DNA from: Phaseolus vulgaris
Taxonomy: Eukaryota; Streptophyta; Magnoliopsida; Fabales; Fabaceae
DNA: 64,000 bases
Assembly: GCF_000499845.2 (NCBI RefSeq)
Contig: NC_023755.2
Coordinates: forward strand, 1,939,530 to 2,003,529
Reading direction: 5' to 3'
The notes under the pieces were generated by a model that searched no databases, had not been told where the DNA came from, and was given only the letters and a program-made list of their open reading frames with translations. Every line of letters begins with the position of its first letter. The stretch's first letter is position 1. Shown here one piece after another: positions 24,555 to 36,300 of the stretch. A program made the translations under genes and the position numbers.

Positions 24555-24905
24555 ATGCATTCCACATCCCATATTGGTGTTTCTTCCTGCAATTTATCAA
24601 AACTCTTTTTGCATCCCATCAATTTCTAAAAGAACTATTTGATCATTTTTTTTAAATGACTTTCAGAATATCTTTTCCTTTTCTTGAATAATTTTGGAAA
24701 ATGTTTTTCAAAAAGAAACAAAAATTTGGGAAAAGGATATTTTAAATATGTTTTGAAAAAACTTTTTCAAAATATATTCTGAAAAGAAATTTTCAAGAGT
24801 GAAAATGAATTAGATGGAGCATTTGATCATTTCACATACTATTTATGGGGTGCAGGAAGAACTTTGAGGAAGTGCAGAAAGAAATATCCAATTGATATCC
24901 ATATT
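24555..24905. repeat. Fold-back (MITE-like) element, about 350 bp
   Basis: The left end (GTTTCTTCCTGCAATTTATCAAAACTCTTTTTGCATCCC) is the approximate reverse complement of the right end (GGGGTGCAGGAAGAACTTTGAGGAAGTGCAGAAAGAAAT). Inner parts also pair (TTTCAGAATAT with ATATTCTGAAAA). The GGGGTGCAGGAAGAA word recurs twice at 57374-57412, so the ends are dispersed. No coding capacity. Confidence 0.65.
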
Positions 24906-27784
24906 AGAAACCGTGAAATTTTTTAAGAATTTATATGGCACTAAATTTTATTTAGAGATGTACCTATCATGATTTTCAAATTAAAGCATAACAGTGTAAA
25001 TATTTTGTGAAGAATCTCATCAATATTAAGCTTTCTACTATTTTTATTGAAGTATGTTTAAATAATTAAGTAAATTACAAGATATTCCTAAAACTTTATC
25101 GAATTACACTTATACTCCATGTTTTTTCAACCATTACAATGATTTCTCCTATTACAAAGAGTAAGTGCAATATTTTAAAACTTAATAAAAAGGGACCATT
25201 AAATGAAAGAAAAAGGGATAACATAATGGTTTTAAAATAAAAGAAAAAAATTTGTAAAATTATAAAAATTAAGGTTTCAGTATAATTTAAGAAAATATGG
25301 AGATACAGTATAATTTACTTTAATAATTTGTTTTCTTCGATATTTCCTCTTTCAATAACTCCAAAAAAGAAATTGCATATAGAACCTTTATTGAAAGTCG
25401 AATCTAGCATAGTGAATCCTTTGTCCATTTCAAAGATTTCATTTTTGTTTTTTCTTTTTGGTTTTTTCTTTTTCTTTCTTTATGTTTCAATTTTATTCTG
25501 TTCCAAAAAAAATGGAAATGAACCAATCAAAATAAAGGTTCACAATTGGTCATCATTCTTTGCATGAGAAGATAGGATTAAGACAATCTATTGAACATCC
25601 ATTATTAAAATCAAAATTCATGGATCCATATGATTTTAGTTTCAGAAACCAAGTGTAATTAATCATGTTTTTTGGGATTTGTGATGCACCTTTAGTTGTT
25701 TTCTCCATTAAATTTATCACCACTTATAGTTTTTGAAGTTCATTTTATTGTGTCCTTCACTTCTGCCTAATTTTGCATACTTTCACATGTTTATACGACC
25801 AACATAAGGGTCTTTCTGTCTATAACCCATAAATTTCTTCCTATACCCCCTATTAGAAATTATTTTTCTTTATATCTGAAATGCAATTTAATATATTTCC
25901 AAAAATATAATCTAGAATAGTATAAGGATACTTTTATATTAACAAATTTTAAAGAGATATTTGTTGTTATAATGTAAAGAATCTAAATTAGAAGATGAAA
26001 AGGTTTTTCATATTACAATATATAGAAAAATTTCTTATGGTTGTTATAAATCTATTAATTATGAGAGGAAGAAGTTTTTATTATTATTTTTAAAAAAAAA
26101 AAATATATATATATATATATATAATAAATCAGTTTACAAGTTATATATATTATTACTATAAAATTAATATTAAAAAAATAATTATTATATTAACTAAATT
26201 AAATACTATTTTAAAAATTAAAAAAATATTAATATTTAAATTAATTTTAATTTACACCATACTTATAATCATTAAAAACTATATGATTACTCATTAAACC
26301 AAAATGAAATCTCAAAAATTATAAATTTTAATTAATGAGTAATATATTAAAAACATGTAAAAAATGTGTGAATAACAAAATCTCTTGAGAATGTGCATCC
26401 CAAAAGAATGTGCAATGGGTCTTTTTCACTCCCCACTAATGCTTTGCTTAGTAGAGTTCCCAAATGATTGTAATGATTTTGGTGGGGAAGCTTTTTTTTT
26501 ACCAGAGATCTTTGTCAGATTTGACATAAACATTTTTTTAGTGGTTTCTGGCCTGTAAAGTAATATATTGGAAATGGATATACTTTTTATTTTCACTCTA
26601 ATTTCCATATATTTTTACCTCTTTCTTCTTTTCTTCATCACAATACTCATTGCTTTCTCTTTATTTCTATTTCCTTTTATCATGTACACTACCAAAAGGC
26701 ATGTGAAAAAATTATATTTGTTTGAGAAATTACATGATTTGAAATCATTAGTAAATGATTTCTCAAGCACTGAGGTCCTTTACCTAAATCTATGGGTGTC
26801 TTTTAACCTTTTTGTTCAACCCTACAGTCTGTTCTGAATTATGGGAAATCATAATATCTTCACTGTTCCTTACCACAATATTAAGGTTACCAACCTGGCT
26901 ACCCAACCCATCCTACAAGGAGTATCAGTATCTCTATTAATTCAGGAAAGAAAAAAGCAAATTAATAAAGCAGAAGTTCAGTAGGTGATTGTTTAACTCA
27001 GTTTCTTAGAAGCTAAGTGACAGCTTTGCCATGTGCAGCATTTCAAAAAAGATGACTCAACATTATCAGAATAAATCATATCTTTCTATTCCACCACGGC
27101 TTCTCTCACACACAGATTAATCTCATGCAATAGTGAGTTTGTTATATGCAGTAGATTCAAATTACACAGTTTTAAGGAGTTTTGGAGTTTCATTATTTTT
27201 CTGGGTCCACAGAAGCATGTGATTTGAAATATAGATAATATAAAATTGAAACAAAGCACGCTCTACCAACATTAAAATGAATAATGCACATGCTGCAACA
27301 GCTTACCCCAATATCTAATGTGGGTGGGTCCAGTTCCCATGATCCTCATCCAGAAAAAATCACCAATTTACAGTACATGGTCCTCCTGCATTTTACTCTG
27401 TTCCTGTGAAGGAGGTAAGAAAGATAGCACTATGAGATTTTGAAGTTTGAAATCGACACCCATTTACTTGGTTCGGACCCCCCACAAAGCAAAGTATGGT
27501 AAAAAAAAACTGGTAAGTTGTGAACTCAGCTCATGAAAAGTAGTCACATCTGAATTTGCCATTCAATTGATCTATCTATCTATCTATCCTTGTCTTTTCA
27601 AGTGTTTGTTCAAAATATATGATCCAAGCTAACCCTGGTCCCCATCAACACAATAATCAATGCGATCTTCACGTCAACCTGCAACTGTCCCATTTCCTGA
27701 AAATCAAGACACGTGTATCACATTAGCACCCAAATCTCAAACATAGAAAACTCATCCATCACTCAAGTTTGGCCCAATAATAAT
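24906..27784. other. AT-rich intergenic DNA, no gene recognised
   Basis: Short T-rich frames (25328-25567 and 26568-26837) translate to Phe/Leu-rich strings without family signature and are rejected as genes. An AT run sits at 26102-26124. MITE-arm-like words (TTATATTAACTAAATTAAAT) occur at 26180-26215. A short CTAT run lies at 27571-27587. Confidence 0.5.
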
Positions 27785-27904
27785 CTACCCACCTGCTTTT
27801 ATGGCACTGCACCGCCCAGTGTCGCCTCGACTAGGACCCTCATCTTCAACTTTATGGTTCTCAGCAAACTTCATCACAGATTGCCAAAATCCGAGAAAGG
27901 ACTT
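27785..27904 (-). other. Orphan exon-like ORF, possible terminal exon
   Basis: Downstream of a splice acceptor (TGTTGCAG) the minus strand reads 39 codons and a stop: KSFLGFWQSVMKFAENHKVE, then DEGPSRGDTGRCSAIKAGG. Amino-acid use is protein-like, unlike the AT-rich chance frames around it. I do not recognise the family and found no convincing upstream exon between here and the CCCH gene. It may be a terminal exon of an unidentified minus-strand gene, an alternative 3' exon of the CCCH transcript, or a gene fragment. Confidence 0.3.
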
Positions 27905-27909
27905 CTGCA

Positions 27910-28920
27910 ACATTTTGCATTTTGGCTCCAGATATCCATTAAAAATACATATACTTGAAATACGTGTTCAATCAAAAATTTACAGATAGAAATCTTAAAC
28001 ACAGTATATATATACACACACATACAAGTTGATTTCAATTGAAGACTGCATGAAATTTTAAACTTCCCCGAAGATATATTCATCACCAGAAATAGAACCC
28101 TTGTTTAATTTTATAACAAGGGTGAATTATATGTGTACCAGAACTTAAGCTCCTCGCCAACATGTACTCAACACAACATCCATCCTGATAAGAGGATATT
28201 CTCAATTTGGAAATTTTAACTATAATCTTGAATTTGAAACTCATTTTTTAATAATTGAGACGTGCGGATGTAATATGATGAGAATCTAGAATTCATAAAT
28301 TATATCTTATACAAGGTTGTATAATAATGAAAAATAATTTCTCATTATTAACAATCATGTCTTCAAAATGTATATACAAATAAAAATAATAATAAAATTT
28401 AGATCTTGTAAACCCAAAAATTTATAACACGCTTCCATTAGTAAAACCTCATAGCCATGGGCATAGGCCATTTGAACAAATCTTGACCCCTAAACCAAAA
28501 AATACACATTTACAATAGAACCCTTTTATTTATTTTTCAATTTACATAATTTCTGCTGAAATATAGAATAATAACCATAAAAACAACCACTGCATTGAAT
28601 TATAAAATAACCAATACGACATACATTGCTTTTTCCAATTTTTATAATTTCCAATGAAACTAGATAATACCCATTAAATTACCATTACATTGAATTTGAA
28701 TATAACCAATACAACATACATGGCTTATACAACCATGGAAAGATAGTGGCCTTGGTCTGCCAGAAATAAACATTCAATGATGATCACCACACTCTGACCT
28801 TCTATACATGCAATTGCAATATACTTACATAATCCTACCAGAAAATAAACTTCAATACAAATGAAGCTACTGGTTTTGTCCATATAAAAACCATCCAGCT
28901 TGGCTCAGAATAAAATGAAG
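27910..28920. other. Intergenic or 3' UTR, no coding exon found
   Basis: Short frames on the minus strand (for instance around 28440-28500) have no splice or family support. The right part probably holds the 3' UTR of the CCCH gene. No poly(A) signal could be fixed. Confidence 0.4.
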
Positions 28921-29230
28921 GAAAGAGAGTCCTGAAACTTGATATACTTGGAAGAATATTTTTTCTCTTTTACTAGGATATCATCGACACCAGAGAGAGA
29001 GAGAGGCTTTCTTCTCCCTCTCCCTCCCAAAAGCTCTTCTTTAGTAAAATAATGAATGACAAAATAATTGGAAAAAATAGATTATCATTCGGGGAACTTC
29101 GCAGCCATCCACCTCCTTGCTTCAGTATCATCACATTCCCCTCTCCTTGCTCCACCCAAAAAAATTGACAAAAAGAATATGTACGTTGTGAAATTAAATA
29201 CCTATCACAAGATGGAATGGGTCAATTTGA

Positions 29231-31399
29231 TTAGACTACAAGCTGATCGAGCTGCATTTGCTCAAGCCATGCTCCCAGAACAGAGTGATCAATAGACTCA
29301 ACTTGAGGATTGGAATTCTGCCCATCTGCAGATACGACAGGGCCAGAACCTGCCAACTTCTCTTTTAACTCGGATGGAGATTCCTTCACAAGGGACTGAA
29401 CCCAGGATAGATCAGGCTCCTCCCCATTGTTTCCAAGCTCAAATGAGGATGATCTTTGCAATCGACCTAGCTCATTTCCATTTACCGACCAATCTACCTT
29501 TGCATTCCCATGAGGAGAACCCCAATTCGACCAGGAGTTAACTGGGGACCCCACAATTGAGACAGGATTGTGGGCACCAAGATCCCTTGAACTAAGACTC
29601 CGCAGCTGCTGCTGCTTGTCACGCTGTGAAAATGCAGATAATCGAGCACTCATTGGAGAGATTGGTTCCAAACTTCTTGGGGACATTCTTCCCGGAGAAG
29701 AGACACCAAATGAAGCCTGTAAAAGAGGATGCTCAATATTCCTAGGAGAAGAGACACTTGTATTTATGGGTGATAACGAACTTTGAAGTTGTTGAAACTG
29801 GTTAAATACAGCTGATTTGTGTGTTGGGGAAAATACACAAGCCGCTGCTGGGTCAGAATACCTAGGAGATGAAGAAATTTCAGGAGAAAATAGATCAAGA
29901 TTTGATGGAGTTAGTGTCTTAGACCGACCAGATCGACTAACTGAAATGGCACCAGGACGGGGCTGAGAGAAACAGCTCAGGTCATTCAAAAGGTGCTGCT
30001 GACCATTAAAATCTTGCAACACATCCAGGTCTACAGGTGGCATGTCACGAGCATTAAGAGAAGACCTTAGTCGACTAGTTTGAATATTGCTTCCTGGTAA
30101 ATGAAGAGCTGGAACATTCGGTTGTGGCCAAGCAATAGATGAGTGACTAATGCCACTTGAAGATGGAGACATTGGCTGAGCGAAGGGAGATGGAGACATG
30201 GCAGAAAGTGACGATGGTGAACCAGGAAAGAGGCTCATTGCAGCAGCCATGTCCATGACATTAGGAGTAGAAGCAGTTGAACGGGGTGAAGGAACAGCAG
30301 ATCCAGTGGACACGTACAATGGACGCAGCTCTTCTGCTGTGTGGGCAAAAAAACAAACCCTTCTATTACAACTAACACCATCCTTGCACAACCTTGTCCG
30401 ATATTGGGCAGGGTGTAGCCAGCACTCAAAGACTCCATGAGCATATTCACACATGTCTCCCCGTCTACAAGCCCCCTTTCTAAACTCAGGGCATGGCACA
30501 CAACTGTAATGGAACTTTCTGGGGTCTCTCCTACGAGCATTCTCTCCAGGATGAACAAAAGGACATTCAGTCCAATCATGAGAGTATGCACGGGAACAAG
30601 GTCGCACCTTGAATGAAAACATGCGAAACTCATCTGTAGCATATATGCTGTTCTTTATATCAGGAAGTGATGGGTCAATTGGATATTCTTTCTTCTCAGA
30701 AGCAGAATTAACAGCTGTATCAGTATACTTGGAAGCCATAGGAGAAGATGGCAACCCATTTTCAAGTGATAAAAAATGAGTCGCTGAATCAGAACACGAT
30801 GAATTAACTGATACTGGAATAAAACAGTCACCAACAGACCCATCACACGCACTATCTGAAAGTAGATCTTCAAGCGTTGCTTTCAGACCTTCGAGCTTAG
30901 GAGGAACAACAATAATATCAACAGGACGATTTCCATTAGCATCCACACATCTGATGTCAGCACCAGATGATAAGAGCAATTTCACAACATCAACTGCATT
31001 AACAGAACCACCTGACGCAGCACAATGGAGGGCAGTGCTTCTATCTGTCCCGCAGGAGAAATTGACATCAGCCCCCGGCCACGAGAGTATAAGTTTTAGA
31101 ACATCCAGACTCCCATACATTGAAGCAACCATTAAAGGAGTTCGGTGCTCCAGAACAATTTGTTTGGATCCAATCTGGCGGACATACCAGAGGCCAACTT
31201 TGTTTATTAGAGAAATATCACTATCTAAAGCTAGCTTGAAATCTTCAAAATCATTGTTAGAAGCAAGCTCAAGTAGGCAGGAAAAAGAATCTTCAGCACA
31301 AACAGTTAAATCTTTCATGTCTTTGGCTTTAGTTGAACCTTCTACAGCAGATGAAGATGGAGTTGAAAGAGATTTTGATTTCTCTGGACCACCGCACAT
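29231..31399 (-). CDS. Ankyrin and tandem CCCH zinc-finger protein (OXS2/AtC3H30 type)
   Basis: A single uninterrupted coding exon of 722 aa. Residues about 86-168 form ankyrin repeats (RTPLMVASMYGSLDVLKL, STALHCAASGGSVNAVDVV). DPSLPDIKNSIYATDEFRM leads into an arginine-rich segment with CSRAYSHDWTECPFVHP and two CCCH fingers: C303-x7-C311-x5-C317-x3-H321 and C338-x5-C344-x4-C349-x3-H353. The long Ser/Pro-rich tail has conserved blocks (SSIAWPQPNVPALHLPGSN, SRLRSSLNARD, FSPTHKSAVFNQFQQ, PISPMSARLSAF, EPDLSWVQSLVKE) and ends WLEQMQLDQLVV. This architecture and length match the plant RR-TZF subfamily containing Arabidopsis OXS2, stress-related proteins that move between cytoplasm and nucleus and bind RNA or DNA. 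Function in this species is inferred. A lack of coding introns is usual in this subfamily. Confidence 0.95.
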   Translation of the reverse strand: MCGGPEKSKSLSTPSSSAVEGSTKAKDMKDLTVCAEDSFSCLLELASNNDFEDFKLALDSDISLINKVGLWYVRQIGSKQIVLEHRTPLMVASMYGSLDVLKLILSWPGADVNFSCGTDRSTALHCAASGGSVNAVDVVKLLLSSGADIRCVDANGNRPVDIIVVPPKLEGLKATLEDLLSDSACDGSVGDCFIPVSVNSSCSDSATHFLSLENGLPSSPMASKYTDTAVNSASEKKEYPIDPSLPDIKNSIYATDEFRMFSFKVRPCSRAYSHDWTECPFVHPGENARRRDPRKFHYSCVPCPEFRKGACRRGDMCEYAHGVFECWLHPAQYRTRLCKDGVSCNRRVCFFAHTAEELRPLYVSTGSAVPSPRSTASTPNVMDMAAAMSLFPGSPSSLSAMSPSPFAQPMSPSSSGISHSSIAWPQPNVPALHLPGSNIQTSRLRSSLNARDMPPVDLDVLQDFNGQQHLLNDLSCFSQPRPGAISVSRSGRSKTLTPSNLDLFSPEISSSPRYSDPAAACVFSPTHKSAVFNQFQQLQSSLSPINTSVSSPRNIEHPLLQASFGVSSPGRMSPRSLEPISPMSARLSAFSQRDKQQQLRSLSSRDLGAHNPVSIVGSPVNSWSNWGSPHGNAKVDWSVNGNELGRLQRSSSFELGNNGEEPDLSWVQSLVKESPSELKEKLAGSGPVVSADGQNSNPQVESIDHSVLGAWLEQMQLDQLVV

Positions 31400-31410
31400 G
31401 CTTCGGTTAG

Positions 31411-32681
31411 CTGGATGATAATAATCATGGAATTTAATAAGTGACTAAAGATATAATTGAATTAAAAAATTAGTTAAACCCACCAGAGAACGAAAGACAA
31501 AAGAGACAGATAGATGCACAAATAAAAAATAAACACCTTCAAAAAATTATTTGCATGAACTAAAGCAGTTGCAAGTCTTCATACCTTACAAAATTCAAAT
31601 AGATTCCTATAACCTTTTATATTTATGCTACATACTTCTAGCTTAAAAAAATTGTTTGGGTCCCTCGTAATCTGTGTCAGAACAAAATGCAAATTTAAAC
31701 TGAAAGAACCTCTATGAATATCCCCAAAAACGCCTCACCTGTTAATCTATAAAGGCTAAAAAAGGATATCAATTACCCTAGTGAGTCTAGTAAGTCATGA
31801 AACAAAAACTAAATAAAATAAGCAAAACACACACACACAACACAACTGATCACAACATTTACAGGACAATCAAATGTCATTGGAATTAAAATTAATTTGG
31901 TAAAACAAGGAATTAATTCTCAAAAAACAACATAAGCACACAAAATACAAGAGTTGGAAGAAAAAAAACATGCTTAAAAAATATGCACCTAAAAATACCC
32001 GGTCAACTGATTATTAATAATAATAATAAAAAAGTAAAAATAGAAATAGTAGTAATAATAATAAGAGGGATCAGGTGACCAAATAATAATAATAAATAAT
32101 AATAATATAACGATGATGATGAAGATGATGATAACAAAATCATACCTCTCGAGAAGATGAACTTAGACATCAAAAAACAAAACTCGAAGTTCAAACAACA
32201 AGCGCAGGAAACCATAGTACTCAACCCATAAAGTAAAACCAAATAAAAAGCCAAGCGAATATTCCAGAAAAGCTTGAGCAATGGAACAGATCTGAATAAA
32301 ATCCAGAATCAGAATCATATCAAACAGAATGAATAAAGTTAAAACCTAGACAAAGAAAAAGTTAAGACCTTGTCACAAAAGCACAGAAGAAATTACACAA
32401 GAGAAGAAGCAAAAAAAAAAAAAACAGACGAGAACTATTCTTATTCCCAACAAAAAAAATTCCCGCAGCATCAAGAATCAACCGCTCCACAACTACCGCA
32501 CAATTTTTAAAAAAAAAACATTTAAAAATTACAAATAGTACAAAGAAAAAAAAAATCCACAAATCCACATCAAAACTTACTTATGCTGTAATCACAAACA
32601 TTATCATCAAATATCATATTAACATAATTAATTAAAAATAATCAGAATGATTCACACTCAAAATACACATGTTTCATCTAC
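31411..32681 (-). other. Probable 5' UTR intron of the CCCH gene
   Basis: Eleven bases upstream of the start codon the minus strand reads TTATTATCATCCAG|C, a fair acceptor. A donor TTAG|GTAGATG lies 1.27 kb further upstream, beside leader-like CT-rich sequence. Between them there is no coding signal, but T-rich runs and ATT/ATC trinucleotide tracts. Long leader introns are common in this gene family. Exact sites are inferred. Confidence 0.45.
32010..32125. repeat. Compound trinucleotide repeats (ATA, GAT)
   Basis: Several short AAT/ATA runs (32014-32030, 32050-32062, 32082-32108) and a GAT/GAA run (32112-32131) in the probable leader intron of the CCCH gene. Confidence 0.85.
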
Positions 32682-33330
32682 CTAAGCAATCAAGTTAAAG
32701 TTTGAGATGAACGAAGAGTTTAAATTGGATTTGGAGAGCGAGAAACTGACCGATTGGTAGAGGATGAAGTGAAGATCGAATTCCAAACCCGATGAAAAAA
32801 TAACGGGAAGAGGAAAATGGTTTTGGTTAATCGAAACGGAAAATGGGAAAATCTAGACGGTGAATCGGAAGAAGAAAGTGAGAATCGGCGAAAACGAGAA
32901 TCAGAGTTTCCTTCTCCATCTGTAGAACCGAGGAAACATTGGAAGAGTGTTCGCAGAAAGAGAGAACTGAAAATGAAAATGAAATTGAAATGCAGAGAAA
33001 TTTAGGGCGAATTTAAAAAACGAAGGTAGAGGGGGAGGGCGGAATGGGAAATGAAATGATAGTGAAATGCACGCCAAATGAAGTCCAAATGAAGTCGCGG
33101 AGTGGAGAAGCGGGGAACTTGAAGGGCCGGTGAAAGGGAGAGATGAGAGTAGAAGGGTTTGCGGGAGGAGAGGATGGGTTGAAGCGGTTGACTGTGAAGG
33201 AACTGATTGAAAAGATGAAGTGAAATGAAATGAAGGGTTTGGATTCCGCCAATCAGAAAACAGCATTTGTAAGAGCGATAGGGACAAAAGGGTACTATGT
33301 GTTTTGGCAGTTTAGTTACTTTATTGTGTG
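32682..33330 (-). promoter_or_regulatory. CCCH gene leader and promoter region
   Basis: The minus strand here is CT-rich and less AT-rich than the surrounding DNA (stretches such as TTCCTCTTCCCG and CTCCCTTTCACC). This is typical of plant 5' leaders and core promoters. Reading frames on both strands in this interval lack family signatures and are treated as chance. The start site could not be fixed and no clear TATA box was found. Confidence 0.4.
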
Positions 33331-33764
33331 TAGTATTAATATCCAAATTAAATTCTTTAATAAAAAAATGTTTTTATTTATTTAAAAATAAATTTTTTAA
33401 AACATTAAAATCAACATATAGATTTAAATTATTTTTCTTTATTTTAAATAAGGTGTTTTTATTTCTTTGTTTTAAAATATATAAATAAAAATTTGGAGAA
33501 AAAAAATTGTATTCTTCATATTGGACAATTTTTTCTACTGTAATATTTATTCTGATAATAAAAAAAAATGATCTATTTTAAATTAGATATTCATTTGGTT
33601 ATAGTAGTTAGTCTTTTATGACTATTTAGTATGCATGTGAAACGCATATAAAAGGTTGAGAACGAAATTTGATTTTAATAACATAACTAATTACCATCAA
33701 TGAAATAAAACTAAATTTCATAAACTTTATAGATGTTTTGTAATCTCACAGAATTCGTTATTAA

Positions 33765-33790
33765 ATATATATATATATATATATATATAT
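33765..33790. repeat. (AT)n microsatellite
   Basis: AT dinucleotide run of 26 bp. Confidence 0.9.
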
Positions 33791-35282
33791 TCATTTAAAA
33801 CTTTTCAAAAAAACATTTATTAAAGAAGTCAAAAGCAATTTGCAAAATATGCTACTTAAAATCATAAATCTATGTATAAATATTTACAAAAGAAAAGATA
33901 AAAAAAAAGTTTATAAAAAATTATATTTCAAAATGTTGGTCATGTATTAGATCTTCTCACATATAGAATATTACAATCATGATATATCATCCCACAAATA
34001 ATAAAATATAAAAATAACACTAATAAGTCGTTCAAATAAATTTCTAACATAAAAAGAAAATAATTTTATTAATAATCCAATTTCAATCACACACCAATAT
34101 ACAAAAATGATAATGTACATGTAAAACTTCAAAGAATATTTAACAAATGAAATATCGATTAATATTTTTTAGAATACTCAGTATGTCCTACTATATATTA
34201 ACAACTGATTCAATTCAATATTTATATTTATAAGTAAAGTCAAGAATAATGAATTAGGATAAGTTCATTATAACTCAAGTTGCACATTTACACATATCAC
34301 AATGTGTAAGAACTTGTTATTCGAGACTTTTGTTATTCGAGACTTTTAACTACGTGATATTTTAGTCTATATAACTTAGATCATCGTTGAAGTGAGTACA
34401 TATTTGTTAAAACATAAATATCAATACTTAATATGTAAAACAAATAATGATTCACTCATTATTCCAAGTGTATGACCCAAAATTCATATAAATTTCTTCA
34501 AGTAAACTTTATTATATAGTATAACTCATTTAAACAAAATCTTAAATCAATCGAATACAAAAATTAATATTAATTTTTTATTTACCAAACGCATAACCTG
34601 ACTATCATGAAATCATTTTTATAACAAAAAAAAATAGTTAAAAGAAACCATAATTTTTTTCAACTTTAGCAAAATTCTCTTTCCTTAATTGAAAACTTTT
34701 TCATTAGAGTGAAATTTTAGTAGAAATTGGATTGAGTTGCAATGGTACGACAAAATTATAATCATTCATATGTTTAATAATATTTTCATATTTAATAATT
34801 TTCGTATAATGAGATGTGTGTTGATTATATATCTTATTTAAGAAACTTCGTTTAAAAATAATTTTCTAAAACACTTTCATTTTAGAATGGTTTTATCATT
34901 ATATTTTACTCTATTGATTCATCTTCAAAATACAAAAGAATAATTTGCCTGAGTGTTAGATATAGTCAACATCTTCCATCTATGTCTATCATTACTTCAT
35001 TTATCTTGAATATGATTTTCTGATTTGGTTGTGTTCTTCAAATATGCTTCTAAAAACATAAACATTAAAAAATTGTGTCATTAATGGTTCAATTTCAGGT
35101 TTTTCTAACACTTTTCCTTTTAATTTTCCCAAATCCACATTGTGGTCAAACCTCCAGCCTGCAATTAAGAATTTGAAGATGCATGTGTTTTCTTCAATTT
35201 TCAAAATATAAATGAAACTATGATTCTGATGAAGGAATCATGTTTAGTTGGGATTTGCTCAAAACTCATTTTTTTATGGATT

Positions 35283-35284
<2 letters not shown>

Positions 35285-35353
<69 letters not shown>
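35285..35353. repeat. (TA)n microsatellite, about 34 units
   Basis: A nearly perfect TA run of about 68 bp, the longest simple repeat in the window. Confidence 0.95.
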
Positions 35354-35354
<1 letters not shown>

Positions 35355-35589
35355 TGAAATTAACAAATGAAACACAATACTATTTTAATCAATCCTCATG
35401 TTAAAAACGATAAAATAAAGAAATGGTAGAATATTGTAGCTTATCTAGAAAGGGTAAGTAGGTTCCTCTTAATTTTTATTCATATTTTATTTTCTTCTAT
35501 CCATGATTGCTTTATCTCTCAACTATTGTTTAAAAAAAAAGAAATTATTGAAATTTTATAACCTTTTTTATAAAATTACTAAAAAAAAT

Positions 35590-35840
35590 ATGAAATAGAA
35601 ACCAATTTTAGAGATTAAAAATAATTAGTTGCTATAGTGACTAAATTAGAGGTCATGGTTGAGACTAAAAAAAATGTTGGTTTCTAAATTAGTTTCTATT
35701 GTTGTTAAATGATTTCTAAATTAGTATCTAATTAACTACCAAGGTTTTAACTACCAATTATTTAGTTTCTAAATTTGGTAGCAAAAACTTTGTAGTTAAT
35801 TAGATACCAATTTATAACAATAATAAAAACTAATTTAGAA
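35590..35840. repeat. Palindromic MITE-like element
   Basis: GGTTTCTAAATTAGTTTCTATTGTTG at about 35670 is mirrored by CAATAATAAAAACTAATTTAGAAAA at about 35815. TCTAATTAACTACCAA is mirrored by TAGTTAATTAGATACC. The same words build the long-TIR element at 40918-41790. An LTR-like unit follows directly at 35841. Confidence 0.7.
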
Positions 35841-36300
35841 AATGTACTACAAGGACCGAGACGTATAACCGAGAGTTGTGACCGAGAGAATATACCGAGA
35901 AGTATATATATATATATATATATATATATAAGATAAAGTAAACATATATATAATCATTGTAGCAAGACTTAAATCAATAAAAGTCCACGTTAATGGATGT
36001 GCATAAAATAATAAAGAGGTGCAGAAAGAAAGACCCAAAAAAGGTATAAGCCAAATAAGAAAATCTTATAAATAGAGGATCAACCCAAGAGGTAAGGTAA
36101 AGTGAATTTTATCTGATGAATGTAAAACTATTTTTGACTTTGGTATCGGAGCGTCTTGCAGGTACACACCCATCCGCGAGGAGAGCAGCCGAAAGCTCAA
36201 CCTGGAGAGAAGCTGAAAGCCCGACTTGGAGAGAAGCCGAAAGCCCAACTTGGAGAGAAACCGAAAGCCCAAAATCGAAAGATCAGTTGTAAAAATCTAT
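35841..36300 (+). mobile_element. Solo-LTR-like unit, copy B
   Basis: Begins TGTACTACAAGGACCGAGACG. It has TTATAAATAGAGGATC at about 36066 (TATA box) and, 70 bp on, GACTTTGGTATCGGAGCG and CTTGCAGGTACACACCC. The layout matches the U3-R-U5 order of an LTR. It contains a TA run at 35902-35931 and a four-fold 24-bp tandem repeat near its end. No internal retrotransposon coding sequence is adjacent. Ends are approximate. Confidence 0.6.
36182..36277 (+). repeat. 24-bp tandem repeat, 4 units
   Basis: Four consecutive 24-bp units of the form AGAGAAGCYGAAAGCCCRACTTGG, starting at 36182, 36206, 36230 and 36254. They lie in the 3' part of the LTR-like unit and are G+C-richer than the surroundings. The first and last units are the most divergent. 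Confidence 0.9.

Larger units (their letters stand above)
33331..35589. other. AT-rich gene desert, part 1
   Basis: No gene recognised. Contains an AT run at 33765-33790 and a long TA run at 35285-35353. Short frames (for example 35001-35204, minus) have no support. Confidence 0.5.

Noticed and set aside
26568..26837. 89-aa hydrophobic plus-strand frame
   Set aside because: Looks like a membrane peptide only because the DNA is T-rich. No homologous family recognised.
30954..31418. 154-aa frame opposite the CCCH gene, and other long frames inside that gene
   Set aside because: Shadows of a real 722-codon coding exon. Their translations have no family signature.
32901..33287. 128-aa minus-strand Phe/Ser/Pro-rich frame
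   Set aside because: CT-rich leader or promoter DNA upstream of the CCCH gene gives Ser/Pro/Phe strings by chance. Three overlapping frames are open at once.
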